The notes under the pieces are model-generated. The model worked only from the letters and a program-made list of their open reading frames with translations, did no database searches and was not told where the DNA came from. From NCBI RefSeq assembly GCF_900105395.1, contig NZ_LT629775.1, positions 9,451,501-9,515,500 of the forward strand: 64,000 nucleotides of DNA. The letters are read 5' to 3'. Shown piece by piece: positions 50,017 through 59,224 of this stretch. Positions within the stretch are counted from its first letter, which is position 1. Every line of letters begins with the position of its first letter. The position numbers and the translations under genes are program-made. The DNA is from Streptomyces sp. TLI_053 (lineage in GTDB: Bacteria > Actinomycetota > Actinomycetes > Streptomycetales > Streptomycetaceae).

Positions 50017-51237
50017 ATGAAGCAGCTGCTGTTCCCGAACAACATCCAGTTCTGGTACGAGACCCTGCGCTCGATGAGCCACATCGCCTACGGCGGCGCC
50101 GACTTCGGGGAGGTCGTCTCGACCGGCGAGCGCATCGTCGAGGGCGACTACGCCAGCTGGTACACCGAGTGGACGGCCACCGCCGACCGGGTGTCCGGCC
50201 AGGCCGAGAAGGCACTGGCCGCCGGTCACCGGGTGAGTGCCCGGGACGGGTTCCTGCGGGCCTCGAACTACTACCGGTCGGCCGAGTTCTTCCTGCACGG
50301 CCACCCCTGCGACCCGCGCCACGACCACGCCTACGACCGCAGTGTGGAGTGCTTCCGGGCGGCGGCCGCGCTGTTCACCCCGATCATCGAGCCGGTCGAG
50401 ATCCCCTACGAGGGCACCACCCTCCCCGGCTACCTGTACCGCGTCGACGACTCCGGGACGCCGCGCCCGACGCTGATCATGCACAACGGCTTCGACGGCA
50501 CCGCGGAGGAACTGCACTTCTTCGGGGCGATGGCCGGAGTCGAACGCGGCTACACCGTGCTGGTCTTCGACGGCCCCGGCATGCCCGGGCCGCGCCACCA
50601 CCAGGGCATGGTCTTCCGCCCCGACTGGGAGAACGTCATCACCCCGGTGGTGGACTTCGCCGAGACCCTCCCGGACGTCGACAACAGCCGGATCGCGTTG
50701 GTCGGGATCAGCATGGGCGGCATCCTCGCCCCCAGGGCCGCCGCGTTCGAGCACCGGCTGGCCGCGCTGGTCGCCGTCGACGGCCTCTACGACCTCGGCC
50801 AGACCTCGGTGCGCAACATCCCCGGCACCCGCGAGGAGGCCGAGCGGCTCCTGCGCGCGCAGTCCGCCGCCGAGCTCGACGCCGCCTTCGAACAGATCAT
50901 GGGCAAGGATCCGATCGCCCGCTGGGCGATCAACCACGGCATGTACGTCATGGGCGTCGACACCCCGCGGGCGTTCAACGCCTCGTACCTCGACTACACC
51001 CTCGCCGGCGGCATCGCCGAGCGGATCCAGTGCCCGACACTGGTCTGCGACGCCGAGGAGGACATGTTCTTCAAGGGGCAGCCCGAGCAGCTCTACGACC
51101 ACCTCACCTGCCCCAGGACCCTCATGGTCTTCACCACCGAGGAGGGCGCCGGCGCCCACTGCCACCCCGGCGCCATGCGCCTGACCCAGGCCCGGATCTA
51201 CGACTGGCTCGACGACACCCTCAAGGTGAGCGCCTGA
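50017..51237 (+). CDS. Alpha/beta hydrolase (FrsA/DUF1100-like)
   Basis: 406 aa. An N-terminal helical domain (about 1-120) is followed by the hydrolase core: IMHNGFDGTAEELHFFGAMA (oxyanion region), nucleophile elbow GISMGG, acid in CDAEEDMFFKG and His in AHCHPGAM. Related enzymes cleave C-C or ester bonds, such as 2,6-dihydropseudooxynicotine hydrolase and polyketide-shortening Ayg1. Substrate unknown; probably induced through the divergent TetR. Confidence 0.88.
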   Translation: MKQLLFPNNIQFWYETLRSMSHIAYGGADFGEVVSTGERIVEGDYASWYTEWTATADRVSGQAEKALAAGHRVSARDGFLRASNYYRSAEFFLHGHPCDPRHDHAYDRSVECFRAAAALFTPIIEPVEIPYEGTTLPGYLYRVDDSGTPRPTLIMHNGFDGTAEELHFFGAMAGVERGYTVLVFDGPGMPGPRHHQGMVFRPDWENVITPVVDFAETLPDVDNSRIALVGISMGGILAPRAAAFEHRLAALVAVDGLYDLGQTSVRNIPGTREEAERLLRAQSAAELDAAFEQIMGKDPIARWAINHGMYVMGVDTPRAFNASYLDYTLAGGIAERIQCPTLVCDAEEDMFFKGQPEQLYDHLTCPRTLMVFTTEEGAGAHCHPGAMRLTQARIYDWLDDTLKVSA

Positions 51238-51313
51238 GGAGCCGACGGCCCGCCCCGGTGCCGCCGCCGCTACCGGGCCCCGTCGGCCGAGCGCACCCCA
51301 CGGTCACGGCGGG

Positions 51314-51350
51314 CCCCACCGTCACGGCGGACGGCGCCGTGACGGTGGGG
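51314..51350. terminator. Terminator between hydrolase and beta-helix gene
   Basis: Perfect stem ccccaccgtcacggc (51314-51328) with its complement ending at 51350. Extra copies of the word gtcacggc flank it. Confidence 0.8.
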
Positions 51351-51364
51351 TCCGGAGGGTACTG

Positions 51365-52714
51365 TCACGGAGCCTTGGTGTCGGGGATGCGGACGCCCTC
51401 GCCGAGGCAGTCGCGGAACTCGTACCACGGGGCCGGGCCGCTCCAGCGCAGGGCGAGGGCGGCGGTACCGGCGTCGGCGAACCGGCAGCCGTCGTAGAGC
51501 ACCTTGCCGGCGGTGGTCGCGGTGGCCGTCGTCACCTGGTGGGAGCCGAGCAGCGCGCAGTCCTGGTAGCGGATCATCGGCCCGCGCGAGGGGTTGACGG
51601 CGTTGAAGCGGTAGACGTGCGGGACGGCGTCGGTGGCGAAGGCCTTGAAGGAGTTCGCGGTGTCGTCGCAGGAGACGAAGGTGATGGTGCCCTTGTACCA
51701 GGCCGAGTCGATCACCTTGTGGTCCTTGCCGCGGACCTCGAAGCGGATGCCCTGCGCGTACAGCCGCATCACCGAGTCGTTGCGCGGGCTGTTGGCGTTG
51801 AGCTTGAAGAAGGTGCCGGTCGAGCTCTCGTCCACGAGGATGTACGAGCCGCCGATGAAGTTCATCGACCCGCCGCGCTCGTTGCGCACGAAGACGCCGG
51901 ACTGGAACTCGACCTTGCAGTCACGGAACCAGTAGTTGAGGAACTGGTCCTGCTGGTTCTCGGTCGGCTTGCCGCCCATCACCAGGAAGGCGTCGGCGTA
52001 GGAACCGCTGATCTGACAGTGGTCCCAGCCCATCTCGCTGTTGAGGTTGGACGTCCCGGCCGGCCCGTCCAGGACGATGCCGTTCTTCCAGGTGCCGTGC
52101 CACTCGACATCGGTGTACCAGGTGTCCTGGACGCCCTTGCCCACACCGGAGATCGCGAGGTTGAAGGTGGCGGTGGCGTCGCGGCTCTCGAAGGTCAGGC
52201 CGCTGAGCCGGATGTTCTTGTAGCGGCCGTCGTTGGTCCACAGGACCGTGTCCGGGGCGGTCGGCGCGTAGACGATGCGCGAGATCCGCTTGCCGTACCC
52301 GCTGATGGAGATGCCGTCGATCACGCCCGGGTTGTCGGTGCCGTGGGTGATGGGCAGCAGCGAGTCGGGCTGGGTCAGCAGGTACGTGCCCGGCGGGACG
52401 AGCAGCACCTTCTTGGGGGTGTAGCCGGTCTTGGGCGCGCCGCCGAGCAGTTCCAGGGCGGCCCTGCGGAACGCGTCGTCGCTCGGCGTGCGGCCGGTCG
52501 CGTCGGCGCCCTTGGCGACGACGTCGACCACGTAGTCCGCCGGGCCGGCGGTGACCGCCGCGGGCGCCGCCGAGGCGGCCCGGCCGCCGAGGGCGATGCT
52601 GCCCGCGAGCGCCCCCGCCCCGGTCATGCCGGCGAGCAGCGCCCGGCGGCCGGGCCGGCGGGCGCTCTGGTCGGCACCGTCGTCGTGCGTGCCGTCTGCT
52701 GCGTACGTGGTCAT
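51365..52714 (-). CDS. Tat-secreted right-handed beta-helix protein
   Basis: 449 aa. Tat signal RRPGRRALLAGMTGAGALAG ending ASA. The mature protein opens with DYVVDVVAKGADATGRTPSD, the entry motif of pectate-lyase_3-type beta helices, followed by repeating coils such as ISISGYGKRISRIVY, IRLSGLTFESRD, CQISGSYADAF and CALLGSHQV. It probably binds or cleaves a polysaccharide. No catalytic residues are assigned. Confidence 0.82.
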   Translation of the reverse strand: MTTYAADGTHDDGADQSARRPGRRALLAGMTGAGALAGSIALGGRAASAAPAAVTAGPADYVVDVVAKGADATGRTPSDDAFRRAALELLGGAPKTGYTPKKVLLVPPGTYLLTQPDSLLPITHGTDNPGVIDGISISGYGKRISRIVYAPTAPDTVLWTNDGRYKNIRLSGLTFESRDATATFNLAISGVGKGVQDTWYTDVEWHGTWKNGIVLDGPAGTSNLNSEMGWDHCQISGSYADAFLVMGGKPTENQQDQFLNYWFRDCKVEFQSGVFVRNERGGSMNFIGGSYILVDESSTGTFFKLNANSPRNDSVMRLYAQGIRFEVRGKDHKVIDSAWYKGTITFVSCDDTANSFKAFATDAVPHVYRFNAVNPSRGPMIRYQDCALLGSHQVTTATATTAGKVLYDGCRFADAGTAALALRWSGPAPWYEFRDCLGEGVRIPDTKAP

Positions 52715-52908
52715 CGGTACCCCCGGTGGGAAGAGATCGGATCGCTCCCCGCGACCGAGCAGATGTCGATCATGGTGAGCCGGCCCGATCCTCCGTCATG
52801 CCCGCCCTCCGCCGCAAGGCTCGACGGGGACGGGGACGGGGACCGCTGTGTCGCCCCGGCCGTGTGGGCTCCGCGCGATGCCGCCGTGTTGGGCGCCCTG
52901 CACTTTCT

Positions 52909-52947
52909 TGCGGAGCAAGACAGTTCCTGACTATCTTGTACCGCATG
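52909..52947 (+). promoter_or_regulatory. Probable leaderless promoter of the PadR gene
   Basis: TTGCGG, about 18 bp spacing, then TATCTT ending 7 bp before ATG 52945. Transcription would start at or next to the ATG. Confidence 0.45.
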
Positions 52948-53316
52948 ACAAAGGAGGCGTCCGCCCACGACCAGCGGCGCAGCCAGCTCCTGCGCGGCGT
53001 GCTGGATCTGTGCCTGCTCGCGCTGATCGCGGAAAGACCGCGCTACGGCTTCGAGTTCGCGCAGGGCCTGGCCGAGGGCGGGCTGGAGCTGGTGAGCGAC
53101 GGCAGCATCTATCCGCTCCTGGCTCGGATGGAGCGCGCGGGCCTCATCGCCGCGTTCCGCGCTCCGTCCCCGAGCGGGGGAGCCCCCCGCAAGTACTACC
53201 GGCTGACCGAGGCCGGCCACGCGGAACTCTCCGCCGGCCGGTCGGACTGGCGCGCCTTCGCCGGCCACGTCGGCCGGATCCTCGACGACACCGACTCCAA
53301 GGGGGACGACACATGA
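52945..53316 (+). CDS. PadR-family transcriptional regulator
   Basis: 123 aa from ATG 52945. PadR winged helix: LLRGVLDLCLLALIAERPRY, GFEFAQGLAEGGLELVSDGS, IYPLLARMERAGLI, KYYRLTEAGHAEL. Followed by a membrane protein gene with ATGA overlap, the classic PadR plus target pair. Confidence 0.92.
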   Translation: MTKEASAHDQRRSQLLRGVLDLCLLALIAERPRYGFEFAQGLAEGGLELVSDGSIYPLLARMERAGLIAAFRAPSPSGGAPRKYYRLTEAGHAELSAGRSDWRAFAGHVGRILDDTDSKGDDT

Positions 53317-53879
53317 CGACCGAGCGGGTGCTCGCGGCCTGCCGCAGCAACTGGGAATACCGCGGAATCGACGAGGTATCCGTACGGGAGATGCTCGACG
53401 AGCTCGAAGCGCACCTGCAGGACGCCGCAGCCGCCGGGCGGAGCGCCCAGGACGTCGTGGGCAAGGACGTCAGGACCTTCGCCGCCGCCTGGGCCAGGGC
53501 ACGCGCCCCGCTCTCCCGCCGGGCGCTGCGGATGGCGGGCTCGGTGTCCTACGTTCTCGGCGTCCTCCTGCTGTTCGCCCACCTGATCGGGCGCAGCACC
53601 GAGCTGGACGTCACCGCGGACCGGATCGTGTACTGGGCCGTCCTCGCGGCGGTCACCGTGTTCTGGCAACTGCGCCGGGGCCGTCTCGGTCTGCGCCGCA
53701 GCTGGGGTGTCGCGCTGCTCGCCGGACTGCCAGCCCTCCTCCTCACCCGCCACTTCGTCGGCGACCAGCCGCTGCTCACCCTGCCGCTGTGGGTCGCGCC
53801 GCTCCTGCTGCTGCCCGGTCTGCCGTTCATCCTGGCGGACATCCGGGCCAAGAGGGCCAAGTCCCCCGTCGGGCACTGA
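53313..53879 (+). CDS. PadR-associated membrane protein
   Basis: 188 aa. A cytoplasmic N-terminal helical region (VREMLDELEAHLQDAAAAGR) followed by about four membrane helices (VSYVLGVLLLFAHLIG, IVYWAVLAAVTVFWQL, WGVALLAGLPALLL, LPLWVAPLLLLPGLPFILA). Typical of DUF1700/HAAS-like proteins encoded after PadR regulators. Function unknown. Confidence 0.85.
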   Translation: MTTERVLAACRSNWEYRGIDEVSVREMLDELEAHLQDAAAAGRSAQDVVGKDVRTFAAAWARARAPLSRRALRMAGSVSYVLGVLLLFAHLIGRSTELDVTADRIVYWAVLAAVTVFWQLRRGRLGLRRSWGVALLAGLPALLLTRHFVGDQPLLTLPLWVAPLLLLPGLPFILADIRAKRAKSPVGH

Positions 53880-54115
53880 TCCGTTTCCTGCGGCCCGCCT
53901 CGCGAACGATTCGGGACTCGACATCGCCCACGTGAACAGCTTCAGAGGCTGAGGAACAGGCCGAGTCCCCATCGGTCACCGTCGGTCCCGCGTGCAGCTG
54001 CCGGATCAGTGCGGTGGTGGTGGCGGCGGTGGCGAGGCCCTGGCTCAGCCCGATCAGTGTCTGTGCGAGGACGACGCCGGAGCGGCTGTGGTCGGAGTGG
54101 CAGCGTCTGCACGGA

Positions 54116-55052
54116 GAGTCGGCGCTGCCGACTTCCTGCTCCCGCTCGGCCCGCGGTTCAGCGGTGCGGGCGGCGTTGAACCCGGCGATCGCCGCGCACC
54201 CGCGGGCTTCGGGAGTGTAGGAACGGTTCTGCTCGGCGTGCCGGAGGCGGCGTGCGCGTTGCGCGGGAAGTCGACGGGGCCGACTTCCCGCGCGGTGGGG
54301 GTGGTTGTGGTGTGCGGGTGCGGGCTGTCGGCCGTGGGTGAGTAGGGGGTCGGGCGGGATGTGCGGGAAGTCGAGCGGGTGGACTTTCTGTGCGGAGGCG
54401 GGGCCGTTCGTCGGGTGTGGGGGTGGGGCTGTCTTGGCGGGGTGGGGCGAGGGTGCGGCGTAGGAAGTCGGACGGGTCGACTTCCTGTGCGGGATCGGCT
54501 TGGGGTATGGCGATCGCCGGCGCAGGTGCTCCGGGGCTGCAGGAACGCTTCTGCTCGAAGTGCCGAGGGTCACGCGTATGGCGCGTGGGGTGCGTGAGAA
54601 GTCGGGTGGCTCGACTTTTGGTTTCCGGGCGGAGGAGAAAGGTTTCTGCTTCGCGGCATGTTGCGTGGGAAGTCGGAGGTGTCGACTTCCTGCGCCTGGT
54701 GGTGGGTCGTCGCTGGGGTGGGGGAGAGGCCGGCCCGGCGAGGGGGTGAGGGTGGGAGGAGGAAGTCGACGGGGCCGACTTCCTGTGCGGAGGCGGGGCC
54801 GTTGAGGGGTTGGGGCGCTTCCGGCCGGTGCGGGGCGAGGGTGCGGCGCAGGAAGTCGGACGGGTCGACTCCCTGCGCGGGATAGGCCCGGGGCACGGTG
54901 TTGCAGGAACGCTGCTGCTCGAAGCGCCAAAGGCTGGCGCGCGGGTGCGCGGGAAGTCGACGTGGTCGACTTCCCGCGCGGTGGGGAGGTGCTGCTGGTG
55001 TGCGGTGCCGGCCCGGGGGCGGGGCGCGTGGGAAGTCGGGTGGGTCGACTTA
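54116..55052. repeat. Array of ten palindromic repeats with constant 7-nt loop
   Basis: Each copy pairs (G)GGAAGTCG with CGACTTCC(C) around a 7-nt loop. Centres lie near 54125, 54277, 54377, 54474, 54608, 54679, 54772, 54862, 54963 and 55042. Copies at 54261-54293 and 54947-54979 have perfect 13-bp arms (gcgcgggaagtcg / cgacttcccgcgc); the rest have 5-13-bp arms with few mismatches. The 53880-55094 interval is 1.2 kb between convergent genes and holds no supportable gene; frames across it are shadows of the repeats. Confidence 0.9.
54215..54930. repeat. Second interspersed repeat, three copies
   Basis: Copies near 54218-54243, 54539-54564 and 54903-54928 share GCAGGAACGCTTCTGCTCGA-like sequence and then GTGCC. 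They lie between particular palindromes of the array. A third short family (tccgggcggaggagaaagg near 54623 and tccgggtgcaggagaaagg near 55056) follows the palindromes at 54608 and 55042. Confidence 0.8.
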
Positions 55053-55094
55053 GGTGTCCGGGTGCAGGAGAAAGGGTGTGCCGGCTGGGTGGTC

Positions 55095-56537
55095 TCAGGC
55101 GGGCGGACGGCGCGGGCCGGTGAGGAACTCGGCGAGTGCGCGGACGCCGAAACCGGTGGCGCCGGGGACCCGTTCGGCGTCCGTCCCGTCGGAGAGGGCG
55201 GTGCCCTGGATGTCCAGGTGGGCCCAGGGGATGCCGGGCGGGACGAACTCGCGGAGGAAGTGGCCGGCGAGCAGTGCGGTGCCGTGCCGGGTGCCGAGGG
55301 TGTAGTTGACCATGTCCGCTACCCGGGAACGGAGCTGGGGCCGGTAGGCGTCGGGGAGTGGCAGTGGCCAGAGCGGCTCTCCGGCCCGGGTCCCGGCGGC
55401 GCGCAGGCGGTCCAGCAGGGCGTCGTCGGTGCCCATGAGCGCGGCGACCCGGCGGCCCAGCGCGACCGCGGCGGCGTCGGTGAGGGTGGCGATGTCGATG
55501 ATCGCGTGCGGTCCGGTCTCGCCGGCCAGGACGAGCGCGTCGGCCATGATCAGCCGTCCCTCGGCGTCGGCGTGGCAGATCTCCACGGTGGTGCCGTTGC
55601 GCATCACCAGGACGTCGCCGATCCGGATCGGGTCGGCGTTGGGCATGTTCTCGGTGAGCGGCAGCCAGGCGTCCACCGCGACCCGGCAGTCCAGTGCGCC
55701 GAGGACGGACATCGCGCCGAGGACGGCGGCCGCTCCGGCCATGTCGGCCTTCATCCCGGTCAGGTGGGCGTTGGGCTTCAGGGACAGTCCGCCGGCGTCG
55801 AAGGTGACGCCCTTGCCGACCAGCGCGATCCGTTCGGTCTCGTCGCTCCGGTGCTCGGGCCGGTAGGAGAGCTTGACCAGCCGGGGCGGCACCAGGGAGC
55901 CCCGGCTGACCCCGAGCAGTCCGCCGAGCCGCTCGTCGGCGATCCGCCGACCGTCCCAGACCTCGCACTCCAGCCCGGTCGCCGCGGCGACCGCGACCGA
56001 GCGGTCGGCGAACGCCGACGGCGTGAGGGCCTCGCCCGGTTCGTTGACCAGGTCCCGTGCCAGCAGCACGGCCTCGCCCAGCCGACGGCCCTCGGACAGA
56101 CCGCGGGCGGTGTCCGGTGTCTCGGCGACGAGGAGTTCGACGAGCTGGTCGGGGGAGGGGCTCGCGTCGCTGAGGTACCGGGTGAAGCGGTATCCGCCGA
56201 GCAGGTAGCCCTCGACCAGTGGCCGCAGGTCCGGGCCCGGCGGGTGGACGGCCAGTCGCCGGTAGGCGCGGACGGCCCGGGCCAGTTCGGCCGCGGCGGC
56301 CCGGATCGCGTCCCGGGTCGCGTCCCCGTCCGTCCGGGCGGCCCGCGGTCCGACACCCAGCAGCACGGTCACGGGGGTGCCGGGCAACTGCAGCACCTGG
56401 CCCACCTCGCCGCCGAATCCGGTACCGGCGAGGAAGGCGGTGGACAGTCCGGGGGGCGGCTCACCGGCCCACACCGGCCGTACGACCGCCTCGGTCCCGG
56501 GGCCGGGCTCCGGGCGCAGCGACCAGGTGACGCTCAC
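55095..56537 (-). CDS. M17 leucyl-aminopeptidase-family protein
   Basis: 480 aa from GTG 56537, overlapping the upstream stop (GTGA). C-terminal catalytic domain with ALVGKGVTFDAGGLSLKP, NAHLTGMKADMAGAAAVLGA, LPLTENMPNADPIRIGDVLV and the signature NGTTVEICHADAEGRLIMAD (metal-binding Asp/Glu and catalytic Lys/Arg). The N-terminal domain is divergent. In the bottromycin pathway an M17 enzyme removes the precursor's N-terminal Met, so a maturation role in this candidate RiPP operon is plausible. A general peptidase is the alternative. Confidence 0.9.
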   Translation of the reverse strand: MSVTWSLRPEPGPGTEAVVRPVWAGEPPPGLSTAFLAGTGFGGEVGQVLQLPGTPVTVLLGVGPRAARTDGDATRDAIRAAAAELARAVRAYRRLAVHPPGPDLRPLVEGYLLGGYRFTRYLSDASPSPDQLVELLVAETPDTARGLSEGRRLGEAVLLARDLVNEPGEALTPSAFADRSVAVAAATGLECEVWDGRRIADERLGGLLGVSRGSLVPPRLVKLSYRPEHRSDETERIALVGKGVTFDAGGLSLKPNAHLTGMKADMAGAAAVLGAMSVLGALDCRVAVDAWLPLTENMPNADPIRIGDVLVMRNGTTVEICHADAEGRLIMADALVLAGETGPHAIIDIATLTDAAAVALGRRVAALMGTDDALLDRLRAAGTRAGEPLWPLPLPDAYRPQLRSRVADMVNYTLGTRHGTALLAGHFLREFVPPGIPWAHLDIQGTALSDGTDAERVPGATGFGVRALAEFLTGPRRPPA

Positions 56538-59176
56538 CCCCGCGCCTTCCGGGCGGCACGCCGGGCCGCTCCCCAGGACTCCAGGTCGGCGAGGTACCCG
56601 CGGGCCAGCTCGGCCATGCCACCGGCGGTGTCGGTGTCGTCGGCCGCCGCGCCGACCGTGCCCCCGCCTTCGGCGACCGCAGCCCAGCCGCGCGCCGCGG
56701 AGATCGCGTACGGGTCCAGCCGGAGGGCCTGGACGTAGCAGTCCTCGGCCAGGACCGGTTGTCCGGCCCGCCGGAAGCACTCGGCCGCGGACGCGTACCC
56801 GAACGCGGTGGAGACCGGCCCGAGCCGGGCGGTCCGCAGGAAGCTGTCGGCCGCCTCCCGGGGACGCTCGCGCCGCAGCAGGCCCTCCGCCGCCTCGATG
56901 TGCGTCTTCGGCTCGTACGGGTCCAGGGCGAGCGCCTCCGCGACCAGGAGGTCGCCGCGTTCGTCCTCGCCGAACGCGTAGCACTCCTTGGACCGGCTCT
57001 CCACGCAGGCCCGCAGGTTCTCCCGCTTGAGGAACTCCTGGTAGGCCCCGTCGGCGGGTACCGCCCGGGCCAGCTCCTCGGCGCGGTCCATGTCGCGCGC
57101 CAGCCACTCCCGGTCCCTGGCCATGAACGGGACGAAGCTGACGCTGCGGTAGAACCGGCTCTCCAGCATCGCTTTCTCGAACGCCGGGCGGTCCGGGTCC
57201 GCCAACAGCTCCTCCAGCGCCCGCGCGCCGATCTCCCGCCAGCGCGTCGCCTCCTCGAGCGAACGCGTCTCGCGGGCGTGGAACACCACCGCCACCACGG
57301 CGATGACGAACCGCAGGTGGGTCGGGCAGGCGGGATTGTCCGCGATGGCGAAGGAGGTCTCCGGTGCGGCCACCGTGCCGCCGACCGAGGAGACGTACCG
57401 CACCAGGTCGCGCCAGTGGTGCAGCCGCAGTTCGGCGGGGGTGCGGAGCCCCTCGGCCGGGACGGCCGGGACGAGTTCCAGGACCAGCTTGATGAAGCCG
57501 AGGCGGTACAGCACCATGGCGATCTGCTGTTGGCGTTCGGTGTCGCAGTCGTCGAAGTCGTCCAGCCATGCGCAGAGTCGGTTCCAACGCGGGGTGCGCA
57601 GCGGCTCGGGCAGGTCGGCGGGGTGGTCGACGGCGAACTCGGTCAGCCCGGACTCGCGGATCAGGTTTCCCCGGAAGGCGGGCGGCATGAGGCGCTGCCA
57701 GTTGACGTCCTCCCGCGCGGCTCCGTGTCCGTCCCTGTGTTCCTCCCCGTGCCCGTCACCGCGCCCGTCCCCACGCCCGTCCCCACGCCCGTCACCGCGT
57801 TCGGCGAACTCGTAGGCGAGACTGGGAAGTCGGGCGTACAGTCCGGGGGACTCGGACTCGCCCAGGTTGAAGTACGCGGCGTACATCCGGTAGTGCCAGT
57901 TGTTGGCGTAGGGCCGCTCCGGGTCCCGGACGGCGGCGCGCTCGGTCAGTTCGGCCAGGGGCAGGTCGCCGTCGTCACGGCAGGCGGCCAGCAGCGCGTC
58001 CCGGGTGGCGCCGGCCCGCGGTGCGGCGCGGAAGGCCCGTTCGTTCAGCACCCGGGCGAACTCGCCGTGTCCGAGGTGGCGGGCGCGTTCGGCGGCGCGC
58101 AGCAGCGCGAAGGCGGTGCCGAACGGGCCGAGCCGGGCGGCGTGCAGATAGCCGGCCAGGGCCTGCTCGTGCTCCCCGGCGCGCTCGTGGGCCTGTGCCG
58201 CCTGCATCCGGATCTTCACGTCCCACGGATCGAGGGCCAGGCCCTCCTCGACGGCGGCGCGTTCGGCCTCGGCGTCGCCCGCCCGCACCACGATCTCCAG
58301 GTGCCGGTCCAGCAGCCGTCGGCGGGTCTCCAGCAGGACCAGTTCGTCGTCACGGTCGGGTGCGGTCAGTTCGGCGATGCCCGCCCGGACGTCGGCCAGC
58401 AGCGCCCGGGCGCCGCCGAAGTCCCGCTGCCGCTCGGCGTACATCACCTCGCGCAGCGCCAGCCGGGCGCTCAGGACGCCGTGGGTGAAGGGGGCGAGCT
58501 CGCCCGCGATCTCCTTGAGCAGCTCCCGGGCGCGGCCGAGGAAGAACGGCGCGGCGGAGTCGTCCCCGGCGTGCCGCGCGAGCAGATAGCCCCAGGCGGC
58601 CACCGCCTGGACGTGCGCGACGGTGGGTGCGGGGTGGTCGGCCAGGACCCGGTAGGCCGCGGTGGTCCGCCCGGACAGGCCCTCGGAGCCGAACAGGGTG
58701 GCCGCGCGGGCGGACTGGAGCCCGGCCGCCACCTGGTCCCGGCAGGCGTCCGGGTCGAGGTCCTCCGGGACGACCCGCAGCACCGCGGCGGGGAGGCAGA
58801 CCGCGACCAACCAGTGCGCGAGCCCGGCCCGGTCCACCCCGTCCAGCTCCGGGTGCCGCCGGAAGGCCGCGCTCATCCGCCGCCAGGCGGGCGAGGCCAG
58901 CTCGTCGGGCAGATCGGTCGGCAGCGCCGCCCGGTAGGCGGTCAGCCGGGACTCCTGCACCAGCAGCCGGCGGTAGCTCGCGGGCATCGTCATGCCGAAC
59001 CGCAGCGCGCCCGGGGAGGGGTTCTCGAAACGTCGGGCGGCCAGGATCGCGGACCGTGCCTGGACGGCGGTGGCCGGCGACTCGGCGCCGTCGAAGTACG
59101 GGCGGTGCACCTCGAAGGTGAGCCAACTCGGCGCGTTGACACCGACGATTCCGTGACTGAATTCCCAGCGGTTCAC
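56534..59176 (-). CDS. Large TPR-like protein of the candidate RiPP operon
   Basis: 880 aa from GTG 59176 (AGGA upstream; longer start to 59227 possible). Two homologous halves: each opens with an (L/I)xxESxLTxxxxxxPxDLPxxLxxPxW element (near 70 and 510) and each ends in TPR-like helices (ALDPWDVKIRMQAAQAHERA near 300; ALDPYEPKTHIEAAEGLLRR near 790). A low-complexity Arg-Gly-Asp-Gly stretch near 460-480 separates them. No catalytic motif seen. TPR proteins bind peptides, so a role as precursor-binding scaffold is suggested by its place next to the short peptide gene. Confidence 0.78.
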   Translation of the reverse strand: MNRWEFSHGIVGVNAPSWLTFEVHRPYFDGAESPATAVQARSAILAARRFENPSPGALRFGMTMPASYRRLLVQESRLTAYRAALPTDLPDELASPAWRRMSAAFRRHPELDGVDRAGLAHWLVAVCLPAAVLRVVPEDLDPDACRDQVAAGLQSARAATLFGSEGLSGRTTAAYRVLADHPAPTVAHVQAVAAWGYLLARHAGDDSAAPFFLGRARELLKEIAGELAPFTHGVLSARLALREVMYAERQRDFGGARALLADVRAGIAELTAPDRDDELVLLETRRRLLDRHLEIVVRAGDAEAERAAVEEGLALDPWDVKIRMQAAQAHERAGEHEQALAGYLHAARLGPFGTAFALLRAAERARHLGHGEFARVLNERAFRAAPRAGATRDALLAACRDDGDLPLAELTERAAVRDPERPYANNWHYRMYAAYFNLGESESPGLYARLPSLAYEFAERGDGRGDGRGDGRGDGHGEEHRDGHGAAREDVNWQRLMPPAFRGNLIRESGLTEFAVDHPADLPEPLRTPRWNRLCAWLDDFDDCDTERQQQIAMVLYRLGFIKLVLELVPAVPAEGLRTPAELRLHHWRDLVRYVSSVGGTVAAPETSFAIADNPACPTHLRFVIAVVAVVFHARETRSLEEATRWREIGARALEELLADPDRPAFEKAMLESRFYRSVSFVPFMARDREWLARDMDRAEELARAVPADGAYQEFLKRENLRACVESRSKECYAFGEDERGDLLVAEALALDPYEPKTHIEAAEGLLRRERPREAADSFLRTARLGPVSTAFGYASAAECFRRAGQPVLAEDCYVQALRLDPYAISAARGWAAVAEGGGTVGAAADDTDTAGGMAELARGYLADLESWGAARRAARKARG

Positions 59177-59224
59177 GCGGCACATTCCTCTGCTCTGCGG
59201 ACGATGCTTCCGGGCGATCGGCGA

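Noticed and set aside
54014..54896. Several open frames of 60-120 codons in the repeat region
   Set aside because: They follow the repeats in all frames, are rich in low-complexity Gly/Arg/Val and have no ribosome sites.
54116..55052. CRISPR array
   Set aside because: The repeats are diverged palindromes at uneven spacing, the intervening DNA is itself repeated, and no cas gene is present.
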